Shown here: in pieces, positions 10,291 to 22,162 of the stretch
How positions within the stretch are numbered: position 1 is the stretch's first letter
Layout of the letters: every line of letters starts with the position of its first letter
Source of the DNA: Magnaporthiopsis rhizophila
Lineage: Eukaryota > Ascomycota > Sordariomycetes > Magnaporthales > Magnaporthaceae
DNA: 64,000 nucleotides
Direction: 5' to 3'
NCBI GenBank assembly: GCA_003049465.1
Contig: PYSS01000062.1
Location: 62,001 to 126,000 of the forward strand
Notes under the pieces: generated by a model
What the model was told of the DNA's origin: nothing
What the model saw: the letters and a program-made list of their open reading frames with translations, nothing else
The model's database searches: none
Translations under genes and position numbers: made by a program

Positions 10291-11995
10291 TCAAGCCATG
10301 ATCCTCTCGGCAACAGAGACCTTGTCCCAGTCCCGCGGACCGGGGGCCTCGTACAGCCCGCGGCGCGAGATGACGAGGCCGAGGGCCGGGTGGACCTCAC
10401 ACTGGAACGGCGCAAAGGGGACGCGCTCGCCGTCAATGCTGATGTAGCCGTCGGCCTGGTTGCGCGGCGTGATGCGGTAGGCCGACACCTTGCGGTAGCT
10501 GACGAGGGGGTCGTCGAAGAACTTGCCGTTCTCGACCGACGTCATGAGCGAGATGGCCTTGAAGGGCGAGATGTCGCCGTTGACCGTCACGAGGTCCAGG
10601 AGGCCGTCGTCGATGCAGGCGGCCGAGAAGAGGTTGTTTTCGGGCATCATGTACGCCATCTGATTTACATATCACGCAATCATGGTTTAGTAGGTGTCAT
10701 AAGTTCCGACGACGAAAAAGAAAAAAACAAGGTTGCGTCCAAGAAAAACTCACGTTTCCGCAGAAAAAGTTGCCCAGCTTGTCCAGCGAAAAAGTCTCCC
10801 AGTCCTCGGGCACTTTATCGTTGATGGTGCCGAACTTGAGCGGCGGCAGTCCCTCTTCCGCGCTGCTGCTGTCACTGCCATCCTTGGCGTTGCTGCTGCT
10901 GCTCCCGCCGCCTCCGCCGAGGGCCTCGGCCGACGAGTTGGAGCGGTGACGCGAGTAGTGCTTCTTGATCCCGGCCTTGTCGTCGATCTCGACCTTGACC
11001 GAGATGTCGCAGGGGTAGACGGCGCGCTTGAAGCAGCGGGCCAGAAACCCGTACGTAAAGCGGGACGAGCCCATCCAGCGCAGGTTCTCGGTGCCCAGGT
11101 CGGCCTCGGCGACGATGCCCAGCGACTGGCTCAGGAAGCTGAGCGTGCGCGTGGAGCCCTGGGTGACGCTGACGAGGTCCATGGGCGTGGGCACGCCCTT
11201 GACGGCGGCCAGGGCGGCGGCGGCGGGGCGGTGGGTGCCGTAGAGGTTGCAGGCCATGGCGTTGCCGCTGCCGCAGGGGATGTGCACGACGGCGAGCGAG
11301 CCGAGGGCGCGGCGGGCGTCGGGCCGCCGGCCGAGCCCGTTGAAGACCTCGTACACGAGCCCATCGCCCGACGCCGCCGCCACCACATCGAACGCGTCCG
11401 GGTCGATCGCCTGCACCAGCTCCACCGCCTCGCCCTGCCGGCTCGTCGCCACCACCGTCAGCGTCATGCGTGCCGCCTCGAAGATGGGGCGGACCTCGCT
11501 CTCGAACTTGCGCATGGCGCCGCCGGGCCCGGCGTGCGGGTTAACGAGCACGTAGGCGCGCTTGCGCCGCGTCGACGCCGGATCGTAGCTCCGGTCGAGC
11601 AGGAGCGCCGCCCAGGCCGACGCGGCGGCATCCGTTGTTGGCTGTTTCGCGGCGGCGTCGGCGTCGGCGGACGACTGGGTCGAGGGCGGCGGCGGCGTCG
11701 GCGCTGGCAGCGGCACGGAGAGCTTTGCGGCGCGCAGCCGGGTCTTGGAGAGGTCCTGGGCGTAGTCGATCGTCAGGGCGCCGTCAGCGACCTCGGCCCA
11801 GAGGATGTTGTAGAGCGGGATCGACTGTGGCGCGTCGGCTGCCTTTGCGGCACTCCTCGAGCCCAGGCCGCAGGTCCTGCTGGCCTTCGTCTTCTTCTTG
11901 CCATTCGTGGCCGCCGTCTCCCGCACGAGCAGCTCGTCCTGTGCAATCTCCAGCTCGCGAGAGCCCAAGACGAGCGTGTTCCTGTCGTGCGCCAT
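10291..11995 (-). CDS. sphingoid long-chain base / diacylglycerol-type lipid kinase
   Basis: Exons complement(10754..11995) and complement(10291..10659), 536 aa; the 94-nt intron has donor GTGAGT and acceptor AAATCAG and is phase 0, joining FFCGN to MAYMMPEN. The product would phosphorylate C1 of sphingoid bases with ATP (LCB4/LCB5/SPHK group). Visible blocks: VNPHAGPGGA (about 151-160, start of the catalytic domain), SGDG (209-212, ATP-binding glycine motif), PCGSGNAMA (about 240-248), MDLVSV, and near the end DGLLDLV and DGERVPFAPFQCEV, the family's C-terminal substrate/nucleotide regions. An insert rich in Ser, Gly and Asn (about 375-400) interrupts the domain. The start is the first Met (MAHDRNTLVLG) with coding-like sequence after it; upstream frame is Pro/Ser-poor and unlike coding sequence. 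Confidence 0.85.
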
Positions 11996-12712
11996 TCCTG
12001 CTTGGCGTTTGCTGTGCTTGTGGGAGCGATGGTGGTTGCACCAGGGGCTCTGGCCCGCCCCTGAGGTCCACTGCTGTGGTCGGCCGTCGGGCGCTGCTGC
12101 TAGGGCTGCTGTGTATACCGATGTTATTTTACAGTATTGTGTACGACTCGTGCTGCTGTTCGATCCTGGGTGACAGATCGACTGGCTGTGCTTGTTGTTG
12201 ATATTGATTGGTCCTGAACGCAGAGCAACAGGGCTGCCGCGCGTTGTCAGGCCTGGGATAGCTTTGGTGGGCGTGCAGGGATGGCGGTTCACAGGGCGCT
12301 TGGGCCTGTGTCTGCTTCACGATCACCTGCAATTGAGCGTCTCGAACGACGGTGCACGCCCATTTGAATACACGGGATCCCTCATGCGTCTGCCCACCCC
12401 GAATTGGAAATCCCAACAATGCTGTCGGGCTAAACTGGGACATACGCGAGGCTTTGAGAGCGGAGGTGGACTCGTATTACATCGTCCCGTCAGGCGACGG
12501 AGTCCTTTTTCATGACAGAGCCACGCACCATTCGCTGTGGAGAATGGCGCTAGGCTTCGCGTACAGCGTATAAGCCCCTCCTTGGGTATCAAAATAGTCA
12601 ATTTCACTTTGTCTACCGAAAACGCCGAAACACCAGGACCAAGGCACACAGCCGACGGCTGGGGTGAGAATCACGCACACTGCGCGTGCAGGCCGCTGCA
12701 ACCGACTCTTAT
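11996..12712. other. promoter of lipid kinase gene / 3' flank of RRP1
   Basis: Both neighbours are on the minus strand. No gene or clear regulatory site is seen; short open frames here lack family resemblance. Confidence 0.45.
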
Positions 12713-13657
12713 TCAGTCGTCGAATCCGTCCCAGCTGCCGCCCTCGTCGCCACCGCCGGCCGCCCCGCTCCGGTTCCACGGCAGCCTGTCGTCCTTGAGT
12801 GATGCCTCGGCCCGGACCTTGACTGATGTGGTTTCCGTATTCCGGTGTAGCTCCTCCACGAGCGCATTGATCCTGTCAAGGATCTTGGGAGCCTCCACAT
12901 CTTCCACCTCCCCCTCCTTGGTCGACCCGAGCAGCCCGACCTTCTCGGCCTCGTCCACCCAAATATCCAACACGTGTATCCTCAACCCCGCCGCGACTGT
13001 GTGCGGGACCAGATCCCGATGCTCCCCCTCGCCGACGGCGGCCTCGCGGCCCTCGACGTCCGCATCCGTCGAGAACGGCCACTCCTTGAGCAGCGCGACC
13101 ACGTCGTCCACCCTGTCCTCGTGCCAGCGCCCCGGCTTGGGTTCCGATGTTAGTTGCTTCTTCTGCGTCTTGCTCAGCCGGTCTTCGGACTCGTCGCGCC
13201 GCATCCACGAGAGGCTTGCGCCCAGCACCCGCCTCACAAGCAGCAAGAACTTCTCCATGCGTAGCACGTCGATGCTGGTCCACTCGCGCGCCATGGTAGC
13301 CCAGAAGCCGCGCAGCCAGGGCACAACCGACTCATGCGGCAAGGAGCGCATCAGCCCCGCGAGTTCGGCGCACAGGTTCTGCTGCGGCAGCGGGCGGTCG
13401 CACATCCACAGGGCGTAGTAGAGGCCCTTCCACAGCTTCAGGATCTCGACGGGGCAGAGCGGGTTGTTGAGTCGTCGAGATGAGAGGAACATTTCAAGCG
13501 AGCTGAGCGCCTGCGTCCGCGCCTTTCGGTCTGGAATTTCCGCGCCGGTTCGTCAGTAATCTTGGCGGCGGAGAAATAAGGCGAGAGGGATGAGTGGTGG
13601 CATACCGCTGGACGCTAGGTTCCTGATGAAGGGCATATTTTGATCCTGAGGTGCCAT
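12713..13657 (-). CDS. RRP1: RRP1 / Nop52 ribosomal RNA processing protein
   Basis: Exons complement(13606..13657) and complement(12713..13530) give 289 aa. The 75-nt intron (donor GTATGC, branch TTACTGACG, acceptor TTCCAG, phase 1) joins the N-terminal NMPFIRNLASS to DRKARTQALSSLEMFL. RRP1 is a nucleolar factor needed for processing of the 27S pre-rRNA on the way to 60S subunits. The Nop52 domain covers most of the protein: LKLWKGLYYALWMCDRPLPQQ and then WLRGFWATMAREW, DVLRMEKFLLLVRR, all hallmark blocks. The C-terminus is acidic and Ser/Gly-rich and ends WDGFDD. Length is close to short fungal homologues. A confident core gene. Confidence 0.9.
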
Positions 13658-13998
13658 TTTGGGCTACGATTTGTTGTCCTTCCTGCCGAGACTGAAAGGT
13701 TGTCCGGCAGCGCAAGCGTGTGCAAGGCGCCGTGTAGAAATTTGGCCGACATTTTTTTTTTCTGGGGACGACGACGGGAGGTGGGGCGGCTCAGATCCAC
13801 CATCGATCGCTCCTGCTGTAGGAACGAGCGACCAAATTCAGCGAGCCTGCCGAATTGAACGCAGGAGGGAAAAGATAGTGATGGAACCATGGGTGACAAT
13901 CACACGCGGGCAGTGCCTGTCGCACCTCCATGTGTGAGCAAAAACAAATGCAAACAAACAAAACCCTCGCTGAAGTTGAACAACATCGAGCAAAAGAG

Positions 13999-14091
13999 CG
14001 TCCCCGCCTGGGCTCGAACCAGGAACCTCCTGATGACTTATCATACCAGGGTATAACAGTCAGACGCGCTAGCCAATTGCGCCACGGAGAC
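13999..14091 (-). tRNA. tRNA-Asn (GUU) with 19-nt intron
   Basis: Cloverleaf on the minus strand. The acceptor stem GTCTCCG/CGGGGAC has one G-U pair, the D-stem is GCGC/GCGC, the anticodon stem TCTGA/TCAGG, and the T-arm CCTGG-TTCGAGC-CCAGG. The loop reads C-T-GTT-A, giving anticodon GUU. The intron (14035-14053) sits one base 3' of the anticodon, the standard eukaryotic site, and its ATAA can pair with TTAT spanning the anticodon, as pre-tRNA introns do. Mature length is 74 nt. CCA is not encoded. Internal box A (TGGCGCAATTGG) and box B (GGTTCGAGCC) are intact. Confidence 0.92.
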
Positions 14092-15309
14092 CATGCAGTT
14101 GCACGCTTGCAACTGTGCGTCTCGCGTTCTTGGGAGATTTATATGGAGCTTGTTACAAGCGAAACAACGAATTCTTCGCACCACCAGACATCCGATTTCT
14201 TTCTGTCGCGGGATTTCCCGCTCATCAGCCCGCCTCCGAGGACAGCGACGTCAAGGCGGGTCTTGAGGCTAGTTTCCGACCGAATGAGCTTGATATCAGG
14301 ATGTTCCCGTTTAAACACAGGCGAGGACGAAGCTATAGATACTCATGGATGGGTGCACATTCGATCGTGGATCGCAATTGTGTATATCTGAGCTCGTTGT
14401 TAATTTTCTTCTCTTTTTGTATATTTATTTTTTTTTTTACTCGCAGCGTCATGAAGCCCGCCTCGCGCTGGCTTAGTCACAATCCTGCCCCCGCACACTA
14501 GATGAATTGGCTTCGCCCCAGCGCATGGCGAATGACGTCAGGAGGCGCATCCCTTGTTCTTGCCGCAACCACACTCCAAGCGGCCAGGAGCATCATTGGC
14601 AGCCGCACATGCCCGGACAGGTAGCCAAGAAGTGCTTATCATCCGGCTCGTTCGGGCCAAAAGCTCCAGCGCAGGAAGCTATCGCCCAATCAGACCCCGC
14701 TATCCGGGGATGCTAGGTCGACGACGTCATAAGTCCTCCCGCAAATCTCGATCGTGAACGCATGTGCTCGTTGGGTGCGACTGGTGTGCTGGGGAGCTCC
14801 AGCTGGCAGCCTGTCACGCTCGGATGTCTCGCTTGCTGCCAGGTGCTGGTTGCATGGAAGAGACTGGAACGAAGCGGGGTCCAACTGAGTGCAGGCCGGG
14901 CAGGCGTGGCAGGTACCTTCCATTGTAGGTTGCACGTAGCAGGAGAAGGCGCTAGGGAGTAAACAAACGACAAGGTGACGTGATTGATTGCCACGACTGC
15001 GCAACGTGGGTACTTGTAACTGCCTGATTCTACGGTCTTCACCACGGCCACGTCTCAACTCTCCCTTCACTTCCTAGGCCAACCAGATTTCTTCTCCCAT
15101 TCACCTTCACTGCCTCCCACTTCCACCATCTCCCAGACCAAAATCTTGATTGAGGACATCTGGGAATCTCCCCAGCCTCAAACGATAAACACCCATCTTT
15201 TCTTGCAAACGACCAGTTATCCTGGAACACCACAACAAACACGCACCGAGCCAGTCCTGGGCCTGCAACAGATTAAGATCGGCCACGGCGGCACCGCCTC
15301 GTCTTCACA
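14092..15309. other. intergenic, MSC1 promoter
   Basis: No gene recognised. Nearest the MSC1 start the sequence becomes CT-rich (15070-15240), typical of fungal promoters and 5' UTRs. A T-run at about 14430 is unremarkable. Confidence 0.5.
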
Positions 15310-17251
15310 ATGAGACTCCTCTCGACTCTCGTCAAGCTCGCCTTTGTGAGCAGCGCTCTGGGCAGCAGCTGGTTTACCAAGGCCGGTATGTATTGCCCTC
15401 ATCCTCCTCATATTCCATCCAGATCGTCTATCGGCAGCATCGTATGGCCGTTTCTTCCTCCGCGATACGCAGACAGAATGCTGACTGCTCCCTGCATACT
15501 ACAACAGCCTACAACAAATGGCAAGAGACGGAGCTTGAGCGCTGGCTGTCGGACCACGACATCCCGTACCCAACCCCCGCCGACCGACGCGATCTGGAGA
15601 AGCTGGTCCAACAGAACTGGGACAGCTACGTCGTGTCGCCGTACCAGAACTGGGATACGCAGCAGCTGAACGCCTACCTCCAGCAGAAGGGCGTCGAGAC
15701 CAAGGACTCGGCCGCTGCCAGCAAGGACAGCTTGGTCTCCCAGGTCCAGAAGTACTGGTACGAGACCGAGGACAAGGCTCAGCAGGGCTACGTCAGCGTC
15801 AAGGACTGGATTCTCGACACCTGGAGTGACAGCCAGCTGAAAAATTTCTGTGACCGCCATGGCATTCCCGTCCCGCAGCCACGCAAGCGTGATACTCTCC
15901 TGGCCAAGGCTCGCGAGAACTATGACGCTGTTGCCAAGAAGCTTGGTGAGGCTTCGGCCTACCCAGGCAACTGGTTGTACGAGTCGTGGTCGGATTCGGA
16001 GCTGAAAAATTGGCTTGATACCCACGGCTTCCCCGCGCCCCAGCCTAGCACTCGTGACAAGCTCATCGCTTCGGTCCGCCGCAACTCGCGCCTCGCCTAC
16101 CTAAAGTCGCAGGAGCAGATGGCCAGTGCCAGTGCGAGCGCCCAGGCCGCCTACGCCACACTGACTGACAAGCTCATCGAGGCGTGGGGCGAATCCCAGC
16201 TAAAAGACTTTGCCGACCGCAATGGCATCCCAGGTAAGGCTCACTCTATATGATCCTGTGAATGTTTGTTGCAAGATTCGTATGCTGACCACATACTCGC
16301 AGTTCCCCAAGGTACCAAGGTCAACGAGCTTCGCGCCATTGTCCGGAAGCACCGCGCCGACATCCTCGGTGACAATGTCTCGGGAACTGCTGCCTCGGCC
16401 TATGGTGCCGCCACTTCCAATGCGGGTAACACTTATGCCAGCGCCACCGACAGCGCCTCGCTCGCGGCTCAAGAGGCTTTCGACAAGGCTGTCGCCACGT
16501 GGTCCGAATCGCGTCTAAAATCGTACCTGGACGCCCGTGGCGTGCCGGTGCCTCAGACATCCAAGGTCGATGAGCTCCGCGCTCTGGTGCGCAAACACTC
16601 CCACAAGGCTGCGAGTGGCTGGACCGTCTGGACGTTCGAGGACTACACCTACGAGAACCTGAAGAACTACATCCTTGCCAATGGTGACGCGGCTGCCAAG
16701 AAGGTCGCTGAGAAGTCTGATGCTACGCGCGCCGACCTCGTCAAGGCCGCCCAGTCCGCCTATGCTAGCGCCTCAAGTGCCGGCGGTGATAGCTACGCCT
16801 CGGCAACCAGCTACCTGGCCAAGGCCACCCAAACCGCCAAGAACAACCTCTTTGATGCCTGGTCGGACAGCGAGCTGAAAAATTACCTAGACAGCTACGG
16901 AGTTGTATGTATTTCCTTGGTTTCTCCAGATATCCAACCTTGTTATCTTTTCATCGCTTGACTAACCTGCTTCTTCTCCTGCAGCCCGTCCCTCAGGGTA
17001 CCAAGACCAACGAGCTTCGGGCTTTGGCTCGCAGGCAGTGGACCTACTACCAGTACGGAACCTCGAGTCCCTCTGGCACCATCCTGGCTAAAATTGGTGA
17101 GAACGTCAAGAGTACGCTTGACTGGGTTAAGGACCAGCTTCACATTGGCGCCGACGCTGCTCAGAAAAAGGCGGATGAGGCTAAGGCGAAGGCGGATGAG
17201 GCCAAGGTGATGGCGGATGAGGCCAAGGCGAAGGCCAAGGAGGAGCTGTGA
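15310..17251 (+). CDS. MSC1: MSC1-like protein with eight Ish1 repeats
   Basis: Model join(15310..15385,15508..16233,16303..16904,16985..17251), 556 aa. A signal peptide (MRLLSTLVKLAFVSSALG) starts the protein. Eight Ish1-type repeats follow, each built on W(S/G)(D/E)S(Q/E)LK(N/D)(F/Y)LDxxGIPVPQ...(R/K)DxL. They resemble LEM/HeH helix-extended-loop-helix folds and occur in Ish1 (S. pombe stress-responsive nuclear envelope) and Msc1 (budding yeast, meiotic recombination). The C-terminus is a Lys/Ala/Asp/Glu helix with repeated ADEAKAK. Introns 2 and 3 both cut a repeat at its GIP/VPQ turn. Repeat 7 is the most diverged. Likely in the ER/nuclear-envelope lumen or secretory route; exact role unknown. 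Confidence 0.88.
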
Positions 17252-17861
17252 GGGGTCGGTAGGTGTACCTCCATTGAAGTGGAGATGACGGTGGGAGCGA
17301 TTCTTGGAGATCTTCTACCGCCCGCTTGCTCAAGACTGGCAGGCTCGCAGGAGTTGGCTCCTCGGCGTTGAGGGACAGTTGATAATTGTCCTATTGTATG
17401 ACTTAACAGGAAGCTTTGCGATGAGAAGACGGATGGGCAGCACAAAATTTGCTTTAGGCAGTCATGGATGGATGCGTTGAATTTTTACTCTACCCTCTTT
17501 CCCACTCTGGTTTACGTGCCACTATCGAAAGGCAGACGATGCCGCTGGCAATTCCTTTTGAGGCTTCCCGCAGATGTGGGTCCACCCCAGAGCGCTGTGG
17601 CTGTGCCACATATGGAGACTCGGTCACGTGAGCACCGAATTCGGCAGTTCTGGTTCTTAATTACGTCCCCACCAACAGGATCTTTTCCTTTTTGGGTTCC
17701 TCGCTTTCCTCAACAACCTACTTTTTGATCGGCGCCATTCTTCAAATTCGGCGCCCACAATCTGCTCAGGTTTACGCGCTGCGTGCGACAGGCGTGTGGC
17801 CACACGACCTCGTCGCTTTTAACTTTGTCTAGATAGGGCGACGGGCGAACCCACAAGTTGA
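17252..17861. other. intergenic
   Basis: 3' flank of MSC1 followed by GC-normal sequence without a recognisable gene. Confidence 0.45.
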
Positions 17862-18019
17862 CCACATCCTCCGGGAGTGGTACTTCTTTCTTCGGCTCCG
17901 GCCGTCGATCGAGCTTGTTGGCGTAGTCCTAGCCAGGTAGGGGCGGGGGACATTTTTCGGGTGTTTGTTTTTGGGACCTTTTTGAGGGACGGTCACCACA
18001 TCCTCCGGGAGTGGTACTT
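17862..18019 (+). repeat. 24-bp direct repeat ahead of the helicase gene
   Basis: The 24-bp word beginning CCACATCCTCCGGG and ending GTGGTACTT occurs at 17862-17885 and again at 17996-18019, each followed by a TTTCTTC run. The second copy ends 37 bp before the helicase ATG. It could be a duplicated regulatory element or a small duplication. Confidence 0.6.
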
Positions 18020-18056
18020 TTTTTCTTCTTCGGAAGAAAAAACCCGTTTCGACAAA

Positions 18057-21000
18057 ATGTCTCACCAAGGTGTGGAAGTCCCTGTAGAGGGCAACGGCAA
18101 CGAAGCCGTCAAGATGGATGCCTGCAAGATCAAGCCGAAGCAAGTCGCCCTGATGACGGCGAACTTCGAGAAGGTCGTTTGCTGCCGGGCGGGCCCCATC
18201 GCCAACATCACGAAGGTACTTGATCGTCACCAGCGCCTTGGTGTATTTACCTCCGGCACTCTACTAATCACCCACCTTCAAACTGCCAGGTTAAGGCTGA
18301 TATGGTCTGGGCGGGCGGCCGGACGGACGACAGCCCTGCCTTCGGGATCCGTCTTCGGTTCCCCCGCGGCTCTGCCCTGGCCAACGAAGATCAGGGATTT
18401 GGCCATGTTGAGAACGGTAAGTGCTCCTCTCCTCTCTCATCTTTCCTTTTCCTGTCCTCTTTCCTGTCCTCTTTCCTCTGTCTTTTTAGTGGCCTGCTAA
18501 CATTTATACGATAGTGTTAATGCGTCCGACAGGCCTTGGTGATGAGTGGCGGATCGACATGGAAGAGAGCGAGCACTACGAGGTCATCATTTGGCTGCCA
18601 CTCGCCGACATCCAGATCGACTCGCGCCCGGCCCGCAGTACCACTGTTGAGCTTTTCGGCTGCTCGACGGCCCTTCACGAGATCCGGATCAGCATAACGA
18701 ACAATGCCAATCCGGTCATCCATGGCGCTGGGAAGCCGTTCTGCAACGCAGATGACGAGGAGGTCGACTCTTGGATCAACGGTGGCCAGCCGATTGCCCA
18801 TGGGGTCACCTTCGCCGACATTCTGTCGTCTCGGGCCTTCTTCCTGGTCGCCGCGATGCAGGGTGCTCAGGTCGCGGAGTATTTCTCGTGTGCTCGCCTT
18901 CCACCGCCGTTCGAGTACGGCTACGGCACCCAGCAGTACTGGGATGTGGACCGATACCTGGAGCAGATGCGGACGCTCCGAGGCCACCGGTTCCAGCCAT
19001 CATTTGGCCATGCCAGTGACAACGACCACGTCACCGTTCTGACGCAGGCCGTTGTGCAGGACGTGCTCTGGGTGGATGTCAAGGCCAAGGAGATCGAGAA
19101 GCTCCGCATGCGGGCCTACTCTGTGCCGGTGAGCCAGGAGGAGAGGGCGTGCGCGTTTTACGTTGTGTTGGCGCTACCTCCGCTGTTTGAAGAGGTGTAC
19201 ATGAAGGCTCTCCGCCGGCTGACCAGCAACGACAGCCCGCTATTCCTCAGCTTTTCGAGGGAGAGGACTCCGAGAACGCGACAGCGGTATGGCGGGCAAC
19301 CCTCGTCCAGCATCCAGAGTGCTTCTCTCAGCTCAAGCATCGCCCGATCGCGGAGGGTGAGCTCGTGCTTTTTGCCCGCCGGCCAAGAGAAACCAAGGGC
19401 TCTCGACTTACCGGCGCCGATTTCGTCCCCAAGGTCTTCTCCCCCAAGACGGACGTCAACTCGGCCAACAAGGATGATTACCCCTAGGACTGGATCGCCT
19501 TGAACTTTGAGAACCCTCTCCTCGAGGCCGAGCGATTGGTGAAGGCCGCCTGCAGGCTTCTCCCTAGTGCACCTCCATCGCCCCCGCCGAGGCACGGCGA
19601 GTGTCCCGATCGCGCCGCTCAGAGCCAGGCGCTCCACTTGGCTCTCGCCCGAGGAACTGGGTTCATTGACCAGCAACGCGCCGTCGATGGCGCTGATCTG
19701 GTTTCGTCGACGGACGCTATGTTGTCGGATGGCCCCGGCCGTGTCTCTCCCACGCCTCTCCCGGCTGTCGATCCCACAAGTGGCATTGACCCGAAGTACC
19801 TTGAGGCCATTGTCGCCGAGGTTGTCCCGGAAGACCGTGATCGGTTCCTCGCGCACGTCTCCAAGCGCCTGCTCGGTCTGACCATGGTCAAGTCTGTATG
19901 TGCAACCTAACCTAACACCGCTGAACACTGTTGCTTACAAATTTAATTAGGCCCCGGGTATGGGTAAAACCAGCGTCCTCTCCACCATCTCCTTGTGTAT
20001 GAACGAGGTCTTTGGCAGGCTCTTCGGGTCCGGGCCTTCACATGCCGCCGCTTCCAATTTCGCGGAGCGGTATTACAAGCTTTCGTGCCGGGTCATCGAC
20101 CGCCACAACCAGAGTTTGGCCACCGACGACCCGACCCGGCGCAAGTACAAACTGGTTGTTCGTGGGTACAATTTCCACGACGAGGCCCTGGCCTTGCAGG
20201 AGCTGCTTAGCGGCGACAAGCCAAAAGAGAGAGGTCACTGGGACCTTTATCTTACGCCGGCTTTTTGGCTCCTCCGCGCCTTAAACAGCGACCGGGTGCC
20301 CTCCCGTTCACCGACGAAAGCGACGCCCTCGATACTATTCGAGATAAAATTACCTCGTCGACCCCCGGCATGCGGCTGGCCGATTTCATTTCCGGCAAAC
20401 TGACCCCGGATGAGTACCAAGCCGACGCTCCGGAGCGAAAAATGCTTAGTCGATGGCTGGCTCTCGTGGTCGAGGAGGCGGATGCTCTTTTCACCACGCC
20501 TGCGAGGGTGAAAGGTTCCGATAAGGAGGACCCCAGTAAGCCCTGGGTCGAGGACACCGTTTACTCGGACTGGTGGGAAAAGGAGATGCGGTGCGTGGCA
20601 TTGGACGAGGCTGTAAGTGACCCCCAAACTTATCATGTTTGTTTGTTAAATTTGGAACTCGACTTGCTAACGGACCTATCTCCTAGGGAGCCACACACCT
20701 ACCGGATCTTTTTCAGGTCTGGGGAAACCGTCTCATTCCTTGCGCGATGGCCGGAGACACGAAGCAGCTGAAGCCTGCTGTCATGACATACAAGGAAGAG
20801 GTGACCGAAAAGTCGGGCGAGTACGTCAACCGCTTTGCCTTCAACGGCGAAATTTCGGCCCTGGCCTTCCTCTCCGGCACGGGAATGCCAACTTGGAGAC
20901 AGCGCCGCCAATTCCGCATGGCCGAGGGCATGTTTGAGTTGTCTAAGACGCTGTAAGTTTTTCTTTCTTGTCCTTCTGTTCTTTCACGGTGCTATACCCT

Positions 21001-22007
21001 TTGTTTCCGCCACAATATTTAGTACATTGCCATTTACTAAATTTTTATTCAAAGCTTCTACCCCAACCTCCCGGTGAAAAACGACGAGGGATGCGCCATC
21101 TCGCACCCTCGGCACAGGATCGGAGTCCTTTTTGAGGCCTTCATGAAGAAGTTCCCGAACCTCAAAGACTCTCCTTCTGGCCAGCTCCTCCCTATCTTCC
21201 TCGATGTCCGGGGCTCTCGGGTTTATGTGGACCAAACCAAGTCCAAGTCCTGCCCCGACCAGGTCAAGGCTGCGCTCGGCATTCTTTCCGAGTTTGCTCT
21301 CGCGGTCGGGGCCGAAATGCCCGACGTCGCCAAAAGGATGGCCATCCTTGCGCCTTACAAGGCCAATGTCGAGCTTATCGGGACGTAGATGAGGAAGATG
21401 AGAAATGCCGGGCTCAAGGACATGCCACCGTCCTCGACCATCGACTCGATCCAGGGTCACGAGGCCGAGCTCGTCACCATCGTCTTCGGCACCTCGCAGT
21501 GGTCTGGCCCCGGGTTCACGACGGACCGCAACAGGTATGCGTCACTCCCAAGCACTAAAAACTACGATATAACACAATGCTAACGTGTTATTTATACGTA
21601 GACTTAATGTTTCGCTCACCCGGCAGATGAGCGCTCTCCTGCTTGTTGGAGATATCACAGCTGCAGGGCCACTCAAGAGGGACAAGGGCGAGGACGAGGA
21701 CAAGACCAAGGGTAAGGCCAAGGCCAAGTCCAAACACAATAAGTCTGCCAACGAGGCCATCGTCACGATTGGCCCAAATGGCGAGGTCATCTATGTCAAG
21801 CCTGGCCCCATTCGTCAAATGTCCCAGTTCCTGGCCGATCGTGGTCGGGTGGTTTCGATTGATTCCGAAACCAAGCTTCGGAAAATGGCTGCGGATGGCG
21901 GGCAGAAGTCCCAGGAGGCGGCGACGACCAAGCGGAAGAAGCCCGAGGCCGAAGAGAAGGAAGAGGAGGAGAAGGAGGAGAAGCCAGCGGTGTCATCCAC
22001 AAAATAG
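18057..22007 (+). pseudogene. UPF1-like SF1 RNA/DNA helicase, broken
   Basis: Eight exon-like blocks: 18057-18215, 18290-18416, 18515-19194, 19251-19895, 19951-20612, 20687-20952, 21055-21534, 21602-22007, all joined by plausible GT-AG introns. SF1 helicase motifs are in order: Walker A APGMGKTS (19951), motif II DEAGAT (split by the intron at 20613), motif III AGDTKQLKP, the RRQFRM region, LAPYKA, SIQGHEAELV and LNVSLTRQ. The N-terminal about 500 residues are unrecognised; the C-terminus is a Lys/Glu-rich tail. Three lesions break it: TAG at 19485, TAG at 21386 (between LAPYKA and SIQGHE), and a frame change near 20275-20300. The summed exon length is one short of a multiple of three, consistent with a single-base deletion. 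Both TAGs sit where CAG would fit, i.e. CpA->TpA changes. The 56-nt intron at 19195 is less certain. Confidence 0.75.
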
Positions 22008-22162
22008 ACGGCTTTAGAGCCATTTTTTTCTGTAATATTACTCACAACACGACGGCGACCTCCATCGTGAATACCCAAACTGCCTTTAGGCTACCCAACC
22101 AATCCTTCCGGCTTGCCAGAGTTACACTGCGCCCCCCAAACAAAGGATGGCTGTCCTTATTT

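Noticed and set aside
10733..12064. 443-codon plus-strand frame
   Set aside because: It lies opposite the lipid kinase gene, is GC-driven and low in complexity; the minus strand has the kinase motifs.
19195..19250. A first apparent frameshift in the helicase
   Set aside because: A 56-nt intron (GTGTAC ... CTGACC ... CCTCAG) explains it in phase, so it is not counted as a lesion.
19434..19487. A 54-nt intron that would remove the TAG at 19485
   Set aside because: Its donor would be GTCTTC with no good branch site; a nonsense change is simpler.
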